NCBI GenBank assembly: GCA_029641185.1
Contig: JAPWGK010000021.1
Coordinates: forward strand, 310,001-374,000
Source of the DNA: Pseudofabraea citricarpa
Lineage: Eukaryota > Ascomycota > Leotiomycetes > Helotiales > Dermateaceae
Direction of reading: 5' to 3'
DNA length: 64,000 bases
The notes under the pieces: model-generated
The model's input: the letters and a program-made list of their open reading frames with translations, nothing else
Databases searched by the model: none
Told to the model about the DNA's origin: nothing
Shown: positions 1 to 12,792 of the stretch, in pieces
Numbering within the stretch: the first letter of the stretch is position 1
How the letters are laid out: each line of letters begins with the position of its first letter
Made by a program: the position numbers and the translations under genes

Positions 1-1927
1 CGTGCTGCAGCATTATGCCGGATCTGCGAACCCATTGCCTTCATGTCCATCTTCCCCTACGTCTACTTCATGATCCAGGACTTCCACATCACCAAGGACG
101 AGTCGTCGATATCCGTCTACGCGGGCATGGTGACGTCGGCCTTCGCTTTCGCAGAATTCTCGTCAGGAGTCGTTTGGGGGAAATTGAGTGACAAGATCGG
201 CCGGAAGCCAGTCCTCCTCACCGGACTTGCCGGGACCGCCTTGAGCATGTTGGTATTTGGATTTGCGCCTAGCCTCCCAGTCGCATTGCTCGCTCGAGCC
301 CTCGGAGGCTTGTTGAACGGGTATGTATTTGAGATAGAGCCCCCGCCGAGTCACCTTACATGGGTCAATGCGCGCGAGAAAAAGAAGGTTTGCTGACGAG
401 GTGTGTAGAAATATCGGTGTGCTGCAAACGACCGTTGCCGAAATGGTCACCGTCAAGGAACATCAACGTAGGTTTTGCGACAGATCATATTTCCTGTGCC
501 ATGGAGCCAGAGGCTGACACGTCACATAGCTCGCGCCTATACCATCATGCCATTCGTGTGGTGCCTTGGGTAAGTCTGGGGCAGAAATTTCTGTTAGCAT
601 GATGCATGGGGCTAATAATTGCTTCTTCAGATCCATCCTTGGTCCAACCCTGGGCGGCGCGCTGGCACGACCCGTTCTCAACTACCCATCCCTCTTCCAA
701 ACGGGCACCATCTGGGAGCGATTTCCATACCTGCTTCCAAATCTCGTCTGCACCGTCATCGTGTGCTTTGGTGTGGTGATCGGCGTCTTGTTCTTGGAGG
801 AGACGCACGCAGAGAAGAAGCACCGTCGCGATCCCGGACTCGAGGCCGGAAAGTGGTTACTGGCAAGGTTCTCGAGATGCGTCGAGATCAAGGCCTCGAA
901 GATGGAGAAGGCCGATATCGACGAATCGGTATGGTTGATGGAGGACGAGCAGCCGCCGGGATATCGCACCGCTGAGGGATCTCCACATCTCCCAACGACC
1001 CCATCTCCCGAACCGCAGGAGTCGCTGAATCTCAACGACGCAAGTCCTTACATGGACGCTGCGACACCGAAGCCTGCATCAACCAAGGCGTTTACCAAGC
1101 AGGTCGTCTTGAACATTGTCGGTTATGGAATTCTAGCTTAGTAAGTCCTGCAACCCAAACTCGTGTTTATGCATCTTGGGAAGCGAAACTGACTCGTAAC
1201 TTCCAGCCACACCATGACCTTTGATGCGATGCTGCCAACGCTCTTGTCAACACGCGCACCTTCTCCGCCTCAGCCAACGCATTTGCCATTCAAGTTCGTC
1301 AGTGGTTATGGCCTCGACACGAAGCAGATCGGGGTCATCTTGTCCATCCAGGGCCTGTATTCTATGGTCGCAACCCTGTTCTTGTTCCCGTTCATGGTTC
1401 GAAGACTTGGAGCCCTCGGTCTTTTCAGGCTCATCACGATTTCATATCCGATCTTGTACCTCACCACTCCGTATCTCGTCCTTCTCCCGGAGAACCTGAA
1501 GATGATTGGCGTTTACGGAGTGGTGATTTGGAAGTGTACATTTGCGACGATGGCATATCCATCTAACGCTATCTTGTTGACCAACTCTGCACCATCTCTC
1601 TTGATGTTGGGGACGATCAACGGAGTGGCCGCTTCAACCGCCTCGCTCTCCCGAGCCTTTGGTCCTACGGTTTCAGGATTCCTCTTCTCTGTGGGCATGA
1701 AACTTGGATACTCTGGCTTGGCTTGGTGGTGCAGCGCCATTATCTCGATCGCTGGTGCTTTCATCAGTCTTCGTATGACCGAGAAGGGAGGCCGAATGGA
1801 CAACGACGAGAAATTTGACCAGGACAGTGAGCTCGGCCGAGCAGACCACATCTCGAGGATGGACTCTCCTATGGAGGACCTCGAGGATGCGAACGCGGAT
1901 TTGGCTATGATTGCAAGAACATCATGA
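1..1927 (+). CDS. MFS transporter, 3' part (5' end outside window)
   Basis: A major facilitator superfamily transporter of the plasma or vacuolar membrane, cut at its 5' end by the window edge. I join exons <1..320, 409..467, 530..569, 631..1140 and 1207..1927; all introns are GT-AG and the phases agree. The first exon carries the MFS loop 2-3 signature (GKLSDKIGRKP), followed by LARALGGLLNG and, across two introns, a stretch reading KEHQPRAYTIMPF. This resembles the fungal ZRT/YCR023C-like subgroup of putative drug or metabolite carriers. A long hydrophilic central loop (about 840-1100) separates the two halves, and hydrophobic helices resume after 1280. The last 45 residues are acidic and cytoplasmic in character. 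The substrate cannot be read from sequence. The family is secure; the number of upstream exons is unknown. Confidence 0.88.
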
Positions 1928-3377
1928 TGATTTCGACAGCAGCGGACACGATCTGACGAATTTCCTTCCATCTCTTTGAGGAGATACACTTTGTACAAAA
2001 AGAGACTCTCGGTGCTATCTCATTTTTGAAAGGCGAGCTTTTTCTCTTTTTCTTGCTTTACCAAAGATACCATATGTTTTATCAGTTTTTAATTGGGAGT
2101 CGGCATTGAAAGACGGGCATGGGAAAGATTGGGAGCATTTTTTGGAGCAATCTCAGGGATCGATTGTGCAGGGGGAAACTTGGCGCATCATTCATATCAG
2201 GATGCTATTGGCACTTTTTTTTTCTTCTATTCATCTATCGGGATTTCAGGACGACAAAACACCACCACGAAAGGAAGTGAGTGGCTTTCGTGTTAATCGC
2301 ATTGGGACGGGCGTCTTCTTTTTGTTTTTCACACATCTTGTTCTGGGGTATCGAGTGCAATCAGCCGCGCATTAGTACAGTACATAAATACCCTACCAAA
2401 AAAGATATATTTTTTGAGGAGCTTTCGTATTGGTTCTAGTCTTTTTCTTCTAGGCTTCTTGAATTTGCCTTATCATATAGTACTCTAAAGTGAGTGCAAT
2501 ATAATACCATAGAGTGAGAGGAGTAGGGACGGTAGGGAGTTGGTTCCCTCGGCTAACACGTGAAAGTGACAACCCCCTTAATATAGTAATAATCCCCAGG
2601 TTTGCTTCCTTCCTAATTTCTAAGCACAGCCTGCTTGCTTGTTATCTGCGCTGCACTGCATTGCACATCTTGGGCAGCTTTTCAATGTGACCGGCTGGCT
2701 CGCTCTTACATCCTGGCTATCCGACTGTCCGACAGGCTTTAAGATGAATTGCTGGGCCAGAATTATGATTCTTGCTTCCCACTCTCAATCTTTACTCGAT
2801 AGCTACACATAATTTCACAAAAGTCCCCCCACCACAATTGGCTCTTCGTGATTGGTTGAAGCTCTTATCTATCAGCCTCTCCGCTAAGGAAAAAGTGCTG
2901 GCTAGCCGAGTGGATATTCCGTCCTGAGTCCCCACGCGGCTGCGATCCTCGACCGAAAACCAAGATGCTCTTCTGCTCTTCATCCTGCTGAAATCCCCAT
3001 TGCCTGTCCTGCTGTCGCTATCGCCCTCTTGATCCAGAGCCCAGTCTCGCAGCTCGAAACCCCGTTGTCTGTCCTCCGCTGAATTGGTGCCAGGTGCCAT
3101 CTGCGGAACGTCATACCACTTGTCAGCCGCGTGAGCAGAAGCCGACGATAAGGCCGACACGAAAGCCAGCCAGACCTGCAAAAGCAAACCCAGCATGAGA
3201 AGAAATCGCCATTTCAAGACGAAACGCAGATAACGAATTGCAATTCTTCCGGGCCATACACATATACACATACATACACACATACATGCATATGCACAGC
3301 GACCTGGCGACGCAGAGGCAGACGCAGAATACATATGCGCGACGCAGAGATAGTCACACTCGCACTCTGAAGGGACC
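1928..3377. other. Intergenic spacer: 3' flank of transporter, 5' region of regulator
   Basis: No convincing gene. The first few hundred bases are T-rich and fit a 3' UTR. The last part, around 3245-3300, is a CA/TA-rich low-complexity tract just upstream of the regulator start and may be 5' UTR. Open frames here have no recognisable protein character. Confidence 0.6.
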
Positions 3378-6300
3378 ATGAACCCTCGATCGCCCACCTC
3401 GGCCAGCTCGAACTCTGGCTATCCGCACAAGCGCGCACGGCATAGCCCACCGGACGCGACGCTGAGCAACGCGAGCCCACGAAGCGTCGAGGAGATTCCT
3501 GAGCCCTTGAGCGCCGTCGAGCCCGCCTCGGCTTTGAAGCGGTCAAATACAAACACGGAGGGAGGCGGTAAGACAGGCCAGAGCAGCAGCTTCAGAAACG
3601 TCAGTGCCTGCAACCGTTGCCGGCTGCGCAAGAATCGCTGCGATCAGCGGCTGCCCAGCTGCGCGAGTTGCGAGAAGGCCAGTGTGAAGTGCGTGGGTTA
3701 TGACCCTATTACCAAGAGAGAGATTCCCCGAAGGTCAGTTTCAGAATGTTTCCGGCTCGAATTGACTTTTCAATCTCCGTGCCGTCATACATCTCTGCTT
3801 CAATCACTAACTGCCGAACACAGTTACGTCTTCTACCTGGAACAGCGTGTCGGCTATCTTGAGAATCTCCTTTTAAATAACTCTATATCCTTCGCCCCAG
3901 CCGACGTGCTCGACCACTCCTCGAGACCTGGGGTAGATCCCAACGCGGTCCAGACACCTAGTGACGATGGACGCCCTCAGTTTATTGGGACTGATTCGTC
4001 TTTAATAACCCAAAAGTCAACGCCACAGGACGTGGCACGCACCAAGAAGCAGGATGAGTCAGATAGGGTGAACAAGCTCGTTTCGAATATTGGAATGATC
4101 TCAGTTCAAGGTGCTTCTGATCACCGGTATTTAGGATCTACCTCCGGTATCTCGTTTGCGCGTGTGGTATTTGCCGCTGTTAAGTCTTCCGTGTCTGGTG
4201 CAAACAGTGATAAGAGCGGGGTTCGACCATCTAAACATCCAGCGTCGATTAAACCTGGAGCAGCGCCTGGGGGAACATCTATGCGTGATTCCTTCTTTGG
4301 CCTTCATACTAAGCCGACGATAAAACAGGCACCTTTTCCAGACAAGGATGTGGGAAGGCGTCTTGTTGATTTCTACTTCGAACATGCCAATCCACAAATC
4401 CCAATCTTACATCGTGGTGAATTTATGCGCATGTTTGAAGCAGCTTATGCCGATGGAGAGAACAGGATTAGAACCCCGAGAGAATTATACATGCTGAATA
4501 TTGTCTTTGCAATCGGTAGCGGTATCTTCCTTGGTGACTCGGGTGGTGACAAAGATGGGACTAAGAGTGATGACATGGAAAGGAGCAAAAGAACCGCTGC
4601 AGGTAGGCAGTGCCAACCCGAAGAGTATCACGCGAGTGCTATCGTACATCTCGAGTCTTGCCTTAGCTCACCTAGCTCTGTTGAGAGAGATGGATTTGGT
4701 GGAGGCCTTGAAGAACTTCAGGCCGTCCTACTATTAGCAGGATTTGCACTCTTACGGCCTGTTGCTCCTGGACTATGGTATATCATCGGTGTTGCAGTTC
4801 GTCTTGCAGTTGATCTAGGCCTCCATTATGAGGATGGGAAGGACATCGACTTTGGACTACAAGATTTAGCTGATGATCTTAATGGTGACGATAGTGATGC
4901 TGCCCGACTGAAGAAAGAGCGGAACGCTAGAGAGAGAGGCCATAGAGAGTATGTCCGAGATTTCAGACGTCGTTTGTGGTGGTGTACATACTCTTTTGAT
5001 CGACTCGTGTCGACTTGTGTGGGCCGCCCATTTGGTATTACGGATCAAGTCGTCACAACTGAGTTCCCATCACTGCTGGATGATAGATATATCACGCCCG
5101 ATGGATTTCTGGAACCTCCAGGAGGTGCGGTAGAGCCAAGTTATAAACATGCTGCATATCATTATTTTCGACTACGCCTGCTCCAGTCGGAGATCTTGCA
5201 GGTTCTACAACATCAACAGGCACAACAGGCACGAGCGGGTGGGGCAAATCAGCAAAACCCCTTCATGCACACACATCTCCCATCACCCTTCCTGTCGAAA
5301 TTCGAATCCTTCCGCGCCTGGCGTATCGACATCGACAAACGCCTCTACCAGTGGAAGTCTTCGGCGCCATCCAAACTCCAGACGGGGGTCGCCTTCTCGA
5401 TCGAGTTTCTCGAGCTCAACTACTGGCAGTGCGTCATCATGCTCTACCGCCAGAGCCTGAGCGTGCCGCCGATGTTCGAGGGCGAGTTCAACACCAGCGA
5501 GGAGGTCGAGAGCCCCAGCACGCACACCATCGAGCTGCGCGAAGACGAGGAGCGCGTCTTCTTGAAGGTGGCCGAGGCGGGCCAGAAGGTCTTGAGGCTG
5601 TACCGCCAGCTCCACCGCGTCCACCTCGTCAACTATACCTTCTTGGCCACGCATCACTTGTTCATGGCGGGCATCTCCTTTCTCTATGCTATTTGGCATT
5701 CGGCCATTGTGAGGAGTCGACTGGTATGTGATGACTTTCTTCTCAGATCCTTTTTTTCTTTTTTCTCTTATTTATTTTTATTTTCTTTCTTAACTTTTTT
5801 CTTCTTTCTTTACTTTTTTCTTCTTTCTTTACTTTTTTTCTCTCTTTTTTCTCTCTTTTTCTCATCTTTTTTCTCCCGCAATAAAAGCTAACTGCCATAG
5901 ACAATGGATGAAGTTGATTTCACCATATTAGCAGCTACATCTGTTCTTGGTGACCTCATTGAGAAATGCCCACCAGCAGAAGCTTGTCGTGATGCTTTTG
6001 ATCGCATGTCCAAAGCTACTGTACAGATGTGCATGTCAACTACCGGATTCAGCTCATCTGCTCAAGGGTTGAATTCAAGGCGTTCTCATAGCACTGCCGA
6101 GCATCACGATGACTATTTCAGCCCGAGTAATAATTCTCAGTTTGCACCACGCAGACCAAAACAAGCACAACCTTCAAGCAGACCAAAACCAAAATTCGAC
6201 ATGGGACTTACCGAACTTCTCGGACCTCATCAATCCCCACCCATACCAACACCTCAAGCACCTAGACCATATAGAAGCAATAGCCAGAGTACCAACACGG

Positions 6301-6797
6301 GAGTGAAGAACGAATTTGACCAGTTCCGTCAAAGCCAGGCTCCTTCTCAAACACCACAACAGCAAACCCTCTCCTCGCCTACCCCGTCCAACTACGCCAT
6401 CTCACCCAACGTTGACAACTCAGCCATCGATCCCTCTCTACTCCCACACCAGAACCAGACCTCACCCGCACAATCCTACACCACTCAAGCATCCGGCCCA
6501 CTCCCGACCTCTAACCCCAACCCCTACGAGTCTCTCGAATACCCCTTCGCCGGCATGGATTTTCTACAAGGCGGCAGCTACGAGAACGCAGCCAACGGCA
6601 ATGGTGGTAATGCTGGGTTCACCGCCGCACCGGGAAGCACCTTCGATCCCGCTCTCGCTGGTGCAGACCTCGGCGCCTTTGGCATGGGCTGGGATGGCGG
6701 CCTTGAGGAGTTGGGCGTCCAGCATGATTTCAGCGAGGGCCAGCCGGGGTTGGATCTCTTTGATGGGTTTTTCTTTGGCGGGACGGGCACTTATTGA
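3378..6797 (+). CDS. Zn2Cys6 transcription factor with fungal_trans domain (1050 aa)
   Basis: A nuclear DNA-binding regulator. Exons 3378..3733, 3824..5723 and 5901..6797 give 1050 residues. The Gal4-type binuclear zinc cluster has cysteines at 78, 81, 88, 95, 98 and 105 (C-X2-C-X6-C-X6-C-X2-C-X6-C), followed by VGYDPITKREIPR. Exon 2 opens with SYVFYLEQRVGYLENLLL, the usual coiled-coil dimerisation element. The middle region contains the fungal-specific transcription factor domain, with GLWYIIGVAVRLAVDLGLH and RRLWWCTYSFDR as typical motifs. The C-terminal third is rich in Gln, Pro, Ser and Asn, like an activation region. The first intron (90 bases) is a multiple of three and has no stop, so the genomic frame stays open across it. 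The second intron (5724..5900) is almost pure pyrimidine over its middle. The pathway controlled is not evident. Confidence 0.9.
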
Positions 6798-6875
6798 GGG
6801 GTTCGGGGTTGGGTTGTTGGTTGGTGGTTGGTGGTTGGTGGCTTTTGGGGGGGTTGGTTTTTATACTTGTATATT

Positions 6876-6911
6876 TCATGTGTCATGTGTCATGTGTCAT
6901 GTGTCATGTGT
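6876..6911 (+). repeat. Heptanucleotide microsatellite (TCATGTG)n
   Basis: About five tandem copies of TCATGTG in the 3' flank of the Zn2Cys6 gene. Confidence 0.85.
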
Positions 6912-6981
6912 TTATGGTGAGGGGAGAGGGAGGGATATCTCTCTCGGAACTCTTTAAAAGTAGAAAGATGCTTCTTATGAA

Positions 6982-7027
6982 GATATGATATGATATGATA
7001 TGATATGATATGATATGATATGATATA
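6982..7027 (+). repeat. Pentanucleotide microsatellite (ATATG)n
   Basis: Around nine tandem copies of a five-base AT-rich unit, about 190 bases after the regulator stop codon. Confidence 0.85.
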
Positions 7028-7535
7028 TCCTGCTCTGCTCTGTCTCGCTAGCGAATATATGTGTGTGAGTGTGTGTGAGTGAGTGTGAGGGGTTTACCCC
7101 GCAACTCAACTCAACTCAACTCGTCGGAGAGTTATATCTTACTCTTCTTGCCTTTTTTTTTGGGAGCGATGGCGTTTTTTTTTCTTTCTTTCTTCTGGTT
7201 ATGCGAATGGAAGTGCGAGTTCGAATAGAAGTAGGTGTATAGGGCGTAGGGTGTAAATAGGCATCATTCATTCATTCATCCTATCTTGGTTTCGTGGTTT
7301 TTTTTTTTTTTTTTTTTGAGCCGAGTCGGAGTTGAGATGGGTGGGAAGAGAAGAGAAGAGAAGAAAAGAGAAAATGAAACGAAGATGATAAAGCGAGCTA
7401 AAGATGGAAATGAAGAATGGAAAGAAGGAACTTCTTCGACTTATGTTTGTTCGTATGTATATTCTCTGTTCTTCATGTTTCCTCACTCGCTTATCACGTC
7501 ACACGTCCAGGTACCTAGGCTAGGCTAGGGATAGC

Positions 7536-7588
7536 AAAATCAAAATCAAATCAAAATCGCAATCAAAATCGCAATCAAAATCGCAATT
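7536..7588 (+). repeat. Short tandem repeat, unit about CAATCAAAATCG
   Basis: Three to four near-identical 12-base units run head to tail, preceded by shorter AAATC variants. Confidence 0.75.
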
Positions 7589-7823
7589 CTAAACATACAT
7601 ACACATATAATCACGTTCTAATCCCACAACGACACAAAAAGAAAAAAAAAAAAAAAAGGGAGATCCCTTTAAGATCAGGTATCCTATGCGCGCGCATATA
7701 TACAAAAAAGGGTGAGGAGGAAATCTGAGCAAAACTCAAACATGCGGTCTTCTAAAAAATCAATCCCGCTCATGCGATTTCTCTTATTCTTTTCTGGGAG
7801 GTGTGAACGGAGACTCCTCCTTA

Positions 7824-7824
7824 G

Positions 7825-7858
<34 letters not shown>
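7824..7858 (+). repeat. Trinucleotide microsatellite (CAT)n
   Basis: About eleven uninterrupted CAT/ATC units. They lie in the intergenic spacer and are not inside a supported coding region. Confidence 0.9.
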
Positions 7859-7859
<1 letters not shown>

Positions 7860-9111
7860 CTTCACTAGCAAGCCGTACGCCGCACCAACACCAACCAACA
7901 CCAACACCAGCGGAACGTAAACGAGATATCCATCCATCTGTCCCCCACACGCTCGAATCTCAACACGTTTATATATATCTATCTCGCTGAGCGGAAAATT
8001 CTACGCGATAAGAGGTTATATAGATACGGCTTTTGACGTATCGTATTTGTATTTATATCTATATCTACTGGTATTTCATTTATTTCATTTATCTTCTTCT
8101 TCTACGTAAGACAGAAAAGAAGAAAAGAAAAGAAAAGAAAAGAAAAGGTACACGGGATTGCGAAGCGGGGTTCTACTTTAGGGCATGTCGTTGGATTCTT
8201 ATTGTTGTGTTTTGATCTTTTTTTTAGGGTGCTTGGGTTTTGCATTAGTGTTGGTAGTATCACATGACTAATCACGTGATATACCATTCGATTGGACTCG
8301 GTGAATCCACTTCCACCTGTATAATATCACGATCCTTACGATCCTCCTCTTAGAAGACAACAACTATTACCAACCCGATTCAAGTACGCATTCTCAGTGA
8401 ATCCCACTGACTCTGCGTGGAATCCTAGGTAATCACCCTCGATCACCTTATACTGCATTGGGCAGTACTGGTGTATCGACAATTAGATTGGATTGGATTG
8501 GATTGGATTATTTGATTTTTGCTTATCTGTCTATCCTGTCCTGTCCCTACTACGAGATGAGGTCTAGAATTTCGAGGATGCATTGTATGCCTGATGCCCT
8601 GATGCCGAACACGAAATGCACGGACCATCTATTTATCTCTGTATCGTCGTCTCGTCTCATGTCGTATCATGTCATGTTATGTTATATCTAGGTAGGTAGG
8701 GATATATACCCAAATTAGATAATCTGGGGCCTTGCTATAGCTAATCGTTACTCGAGTACATAATCGCAAAAGTCTAATCTGATTACTCTGCTCAAGCTAT
8801 AAACGCGCTATTTTATAGCAAACAGGATAATTATAATTTATTCTTTGCAGGATTATAAAAGTCTAGGTAGGCAGATACAATATTAACCCCGTACTTGATA
8901 ATACACGTGTGTATCTAATCTTTAGGCTTGTTTCTTGGTATCATAATCCGGAACGGGGTCGTTGTTATAATTATATATTTAGAATCTAGGTATTTCTTGT
9001 TAGCTGTTTTTTTTTTTAAAAAAAAATAAACACGTGACTGGAATTTGCATCTACTGGTTCTCACCACGCAGGAATCTAGTACTATCGAGTGGTATTTAAT
9101 ACCTATGGCCT

Positions 9112-9146
9112 CGCAGAGCACCGGGGGTTTGGGGGCTGGCCCCCAT
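9112..9146 (+). repeat. G-rich hairpin element, copy 1
   Basis: Two G5 tracts separated by TTT are followed by CTGG and a C5 tract, so the second G-run can pair with the C-run as a tight hairpin. The 24 bases 9123..9146 are identical to 22105..22128. The 11 bases before them match imperfectly (CGCAGAGCACC against CGCAGCGCATT). Both copies have the same orientation. Function unknown. Confidence 0.75.
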
Positions 9147-9796
9147 AAAATACCGCCATGTGCTCACATATAATTCTTTTCAAAACAGCTCCACTATCTC
9201 ACCCGTCGCTCGTGACGTAAGCGTAGGTGATGGGATGGGCTGGGTTGGTTTGGTTTACTTTATTATACGGCTTACTTTTGTTTTTTGTTTTTTGTTGGTT
9301 TAGGTAGGAAGGATGGAAAAGAGGGAAGGAAGCCGAAAGACACGAACACGAAACGCACGGACTCTCTTCTCGCTTCGCTTCACTGCTTCGCTACTTACCT
9401 CACCTTGGCTTGGTATGGACGTAAGCAACTTGTGGATTTCTATAGGATGGAGAAGGTGAAGGTGCTATCTTGTATTGTGGGGATGAGAGAGGGAAACGAA
9501 AACGAGATGCCGTATGCTGCACGGGCCAGAAGAGGTTCAGAGGTTTAGGTGCTTACCTAGGTAGGTTGTCTGGTGTAGGTAAGTAGCTAGGTAAGGCTTG
9601 ATTCTCTTCGGCCGAGGAGAGGTTTGGGTGTGTGCTATATATGTACCTACTGCACTTCACCCATATCGGTATTTCTCTTTTCTCTCTTCTTTTCTGGACT
9701 ACTTTCTCTCTCTCATACAGTCATACTCTCTCCAACTCCCCTCCACTCCGACTAAACCAACCCCCTCGTCACCCCGAAAACAAAAACAAAACAAAA

Positions 9797-11234
9797 ATGT
9801 CAACACCACTCCTGCACAAGGAAGACCACGCAGCCGACGCAGCTTTCAACAAGGCCATGCACTCCAACAGCGCCCAGGCACGCGGCGGTACGCTGTCGAT
9901 GCTGTCGAAGAACCGCGACGCTCAGAAGGCCGCTGTGGATGAGTATTTTAAGCATTGGGAGGGTGATTCGAGGGTCGGTGGAGAGAGCGAGGCTGTTAGG
10001 AAGGTATGTTTTCTTTTTTCTTTTTTCGGTTTTTCTTTTGGATTTGGCTTTGTATTGTTCATGAGAAGAGAGAAGAGGTTTGCTGATACACTAAAACAAA
10101 TAGTCGAGGAGAGATGAATACGCGACGTTGACGAGACAGTGAGTACCTAGTTGAAGATTGACAGTTGAAGACTAGATGAATACCTAGCTAACTCCTCCAT
10201 AGATACTACAACCTCGCAACAGACCTCTACGAGTACGGCTGGGGGACCTCCTTCCACTTCTGCCGCTTCGCATACGCCGAGCCCTTCCACCAGGCCATCG
10301 CCCGCCACGAGCACTACATCGCCCACCGCATCGGCCTCCGCGAGGGAATGAAGGTCCTCGATGTCGGCTGCGGCGTGGGCGGGCCGGCGCGCGAGATCAT
10401 CAAGTTCACGGGCGTCGACGTCGTCGGTCTGAACAATAACGACTATCAGATCCAGCGCGGTGTGCACTATGCGGCGCGCGAGGGTTTGGCGGATAAGCTG
10501 AGCTTTGTTAAGGGGGATTTTATGGTTTGTCTTTTGCTTCTCTTCTTTTTTTCCTTTTCCTCTTTCCCTTCTTCTTTTTTTCTTTTCCTCCTCCTCCTCC
10601 TCCTCTTCTTAAAGAGTTTTGAACAAAGCTAACAAACCCATCACAGCAAATGCCCTTCCCAGAAAACTCATTCGATGCCGTCTACGCCATCGAAGCGACG
10701 GTCCACGCACCCTCGCTCCAGGGCGTCTACCACGAAATCTACAAGGTGCTCAAGCCGGGCGGCGTCTTCGGCGTGTACGAGTGGTTCATGACGGACACGT
10801 ACGACAACACGAACGCGCAGCACCGGCAGCTGCGGGTGGAGATCGAAGAAGGAGACGGCATCTCGAACATGGTGACGATATCCGAAGGGCTCGCCGCCAT
10901 CCAAGCGGCCGGCTTCGAGCTCGAATTCCACGAGAACATGGCTGCTCGCGACGACGTCAAGCCCTGGTTCTACCCCATCGCCGGCGACCTCAAACATGCT
11001 AGCTCCTTCGCGGATCTCTTCACCATGCTCCGCCTCACTAAAGTCGGTCGCTCTATCGCGCATTGTGCGTTTAGCCTCGGGGAGAAAGTCGGCGTTATCC
11101 CACCTGGGACTCAGAAAATCGCTGATACCCTCGCTAAAGCTCAGGATGCTATGGTTATTGGTGGCAGGGCGGATTTGTTCACCCCTATGTATCTCATGAT
11201 TGCGAGGAAACCGCTCGTCGCTAAGGGAGTATGA
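9797..11234 (+). CDS. erg6: Sterol 24-C-methyltransferase (ERG6)
   Basis: Transfers a methyl group from S-adenosylmethionine to C-24 of zymosterol-type sterols in ergosterol synthesis, at the ER or lipid droplet. Exons 9797..10003, 10104..10138, 10203..10524 and 10647..11234 give 383 residues, the normal family length. The sterol methyltransferase signature [11 protein letters not shown] follows the 35-base mini-exon. The SAM-binding motif I ([10 protein letters not shown]) lies at residues 133-142. [10 protein letters not shown] and [10 protein letters not shown] are further family motifs, and the C-terminal sterol methyltransferase region ends with LMIARKP. The start is set by the ATG at 9797 after an A-rich leader; an upstream in-frame ATG would add a non-homologous extension. 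All splice phases agree. Identification is very secure. Confidence 0.97.
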
Positions 11235-12792
11235 GTTTGTTCAGCATGGAATGGATGGATCGAGTTGCTAGGGAGGGAGTTGTGTGTGTGGTTGCGGTTA
11301 GGGCTGGAGACTGACTTACTTACTCCTCGAGTCAGCTCATAATAGCTGACCGCAAGAGAGAAATCATCTCACCTTAGCATCATAAAACTTATTTTCACGT
11401 CAGGCATCTTCTCATGCCATTCTTTCTTCCTTCTTCCTTTTTCCTTCCTTCTGCTTCTTCCTTGTCACCGCTACTCGCTCAGGATGACATCTGTTTTTGC
11501 AGCTGCTGTGTTTCTTAGCGATCGTCATGAGAATCAAATACTCATGCATTCGTCATTTCCTCTTCCTCTTCCATGTCACCGCTACTTGCCCAAGATGATC
11601 CTCACCTTCGCTGCTATCATCTTCGTTCCGATCGTCGTGAGCGTCAAGACATACATACTCAAGCTACACAATCACATATATGTCAACAACCCGCATCCGA
11701 CCGACAGACCGACCGACAGACCGACCGACCGATCGACCCGACTGGCCGCCGAAACATTCATCAAACGATAAACAATCACTCTATCCTCCATGTGGCTAAT
11801 CCATCATCTGATGAATGGATCCCACAGACTTGGGTCGAACATCAAATGTCGAACGTCGACCACTCGGTCGGAAATCTGATCTATGGAAAATGCTAGAGCA
11901 TGACGAGCCTTAGCGCTACCTCTGGTCGTCTCGCTGAAACGATGGAACGGCTTCTGCCACTTCACCGGTATTTTGTGCTTTTCTGTTGGAACTTGTGGCT
12001 TGGCTTTGCTGTTGCTGTGGCTGTTGCGGTGGCTGCTTGGGGGAGCCAGGGTCTTATGACGTTTCGGTTTTTGTTAGCTGTTTTTCTTTTCTTCTCTTGC
12101 GTACTGGTTGGTATGCTGCTTCCCTTGACAAGTGGTACAGTGGTTGACTTGAAGCTCGGAAGCTCGCTAACTCTGAACCTTAAGAGGGCAGTCTCACAGC
12201 AATCGATACCTGTCTACCCATCCACCAATTAGTCTATACCGTGGTTTCAGATACCCCGATTCCAAAAGCCATACCATGTCATCGCTTGACCCCACCAACC
12301 TTCGAAATCGCCGGATTTGTTAAGGTCTCGCCAAGCATCTCAACACTATCTGGACGCCCTTGCCTATCTTCACCACATGTCTCTCTCCCATCGTCACAAC
12401 ATCCCGCTTGATGCGATGGACTGTGGCAGGTAGCAGGAAGCAGGGGCTACTGTTGTTGGATGTGCAATGCAATGCCTCTCCTTCTGCTGCTTCCCCTCCC
12501 CCTGCAAGAGTCCGAGACCCGCTAAACGACTGGTCGCAAAGTGACAATAATATGTGAGCATATTGCATCGTCTGGTGCAGGTCTGGTGCAGCAGCAGCAG
12601 TAGCGACTATAATAAGCCAAGTTCGCTGCACTCATTTCTGCAAGGGACGTACGAGATACATGCACCCTGTTTTTTCTTCTTCTCTCATCCTTTCTTTTTT
12701 TCCCGTATACCTCAACCTTGAGATTATCTGTTCTTTCGTTCCTTCTCCCGCTGCCGCTCTCTTTCGCTCTACTCCGTAACACACCAGAAATC
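11235..12792. other. Intergenic spacer behind erg6
   Basis: No supported gene. It contains the 111-base imperfect duplication described separately and a GACC/GACA tandem stretch near 11697-11740. A 110-codon frame at 11900..12232 has a low-complexity Ala/Val stretch but no family features. The 100 bases before 12793 are pyrimidine-rich promoter or leader. Confidence 0.55.
11463..11670 (+). repeat. Imperfect tandem duplication, period 111
   Basis: The stretch starting TGTCACCGCTACTCGCTCAG at 11463 recurs at 11574 with a few changes. Similarity continues through GATCGTC(A/G)TGAG to a shared CATACTCAAGC/ATACTCATGC end. It is a diverged local duplication in non-coding DNA. Confidence 0.65.

Larger units (their letters stand above)
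6798..9796. other. 3-kb intergenic spacer rich in microsatellites
   Basis: No gene is supported. The spacer holds several short tandem repeats listed separately, poly-T runs near 7298 and 9009, a CAACT repeat near 7102-7121, and a GGATT repeat near 8488-8510. The copy of the G-rich hairpin element at 9112 also lies here. The last 100 bases before 9797 are pyrimidine-rich and then A-rich, as is common in fungal 5' leaders. Confidence 0.6.

Noticed and set aside
2792..3397. 201-codon minus-strand frame upstream of the first regulator
   Set aside because: It overlaps the regulator start, is Cys/Ser/Arg-rich without domain character, and partly reflects a CA/TA repeat read on the other strand.
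11900..12232. 110-codon plus-strand frame with a hydrophobic middle
   Set aside because: The hydrophobic segment comes from a GCTGTT/GCTGTGGCT-like repeat; no homologous motif and no splice partners seen.
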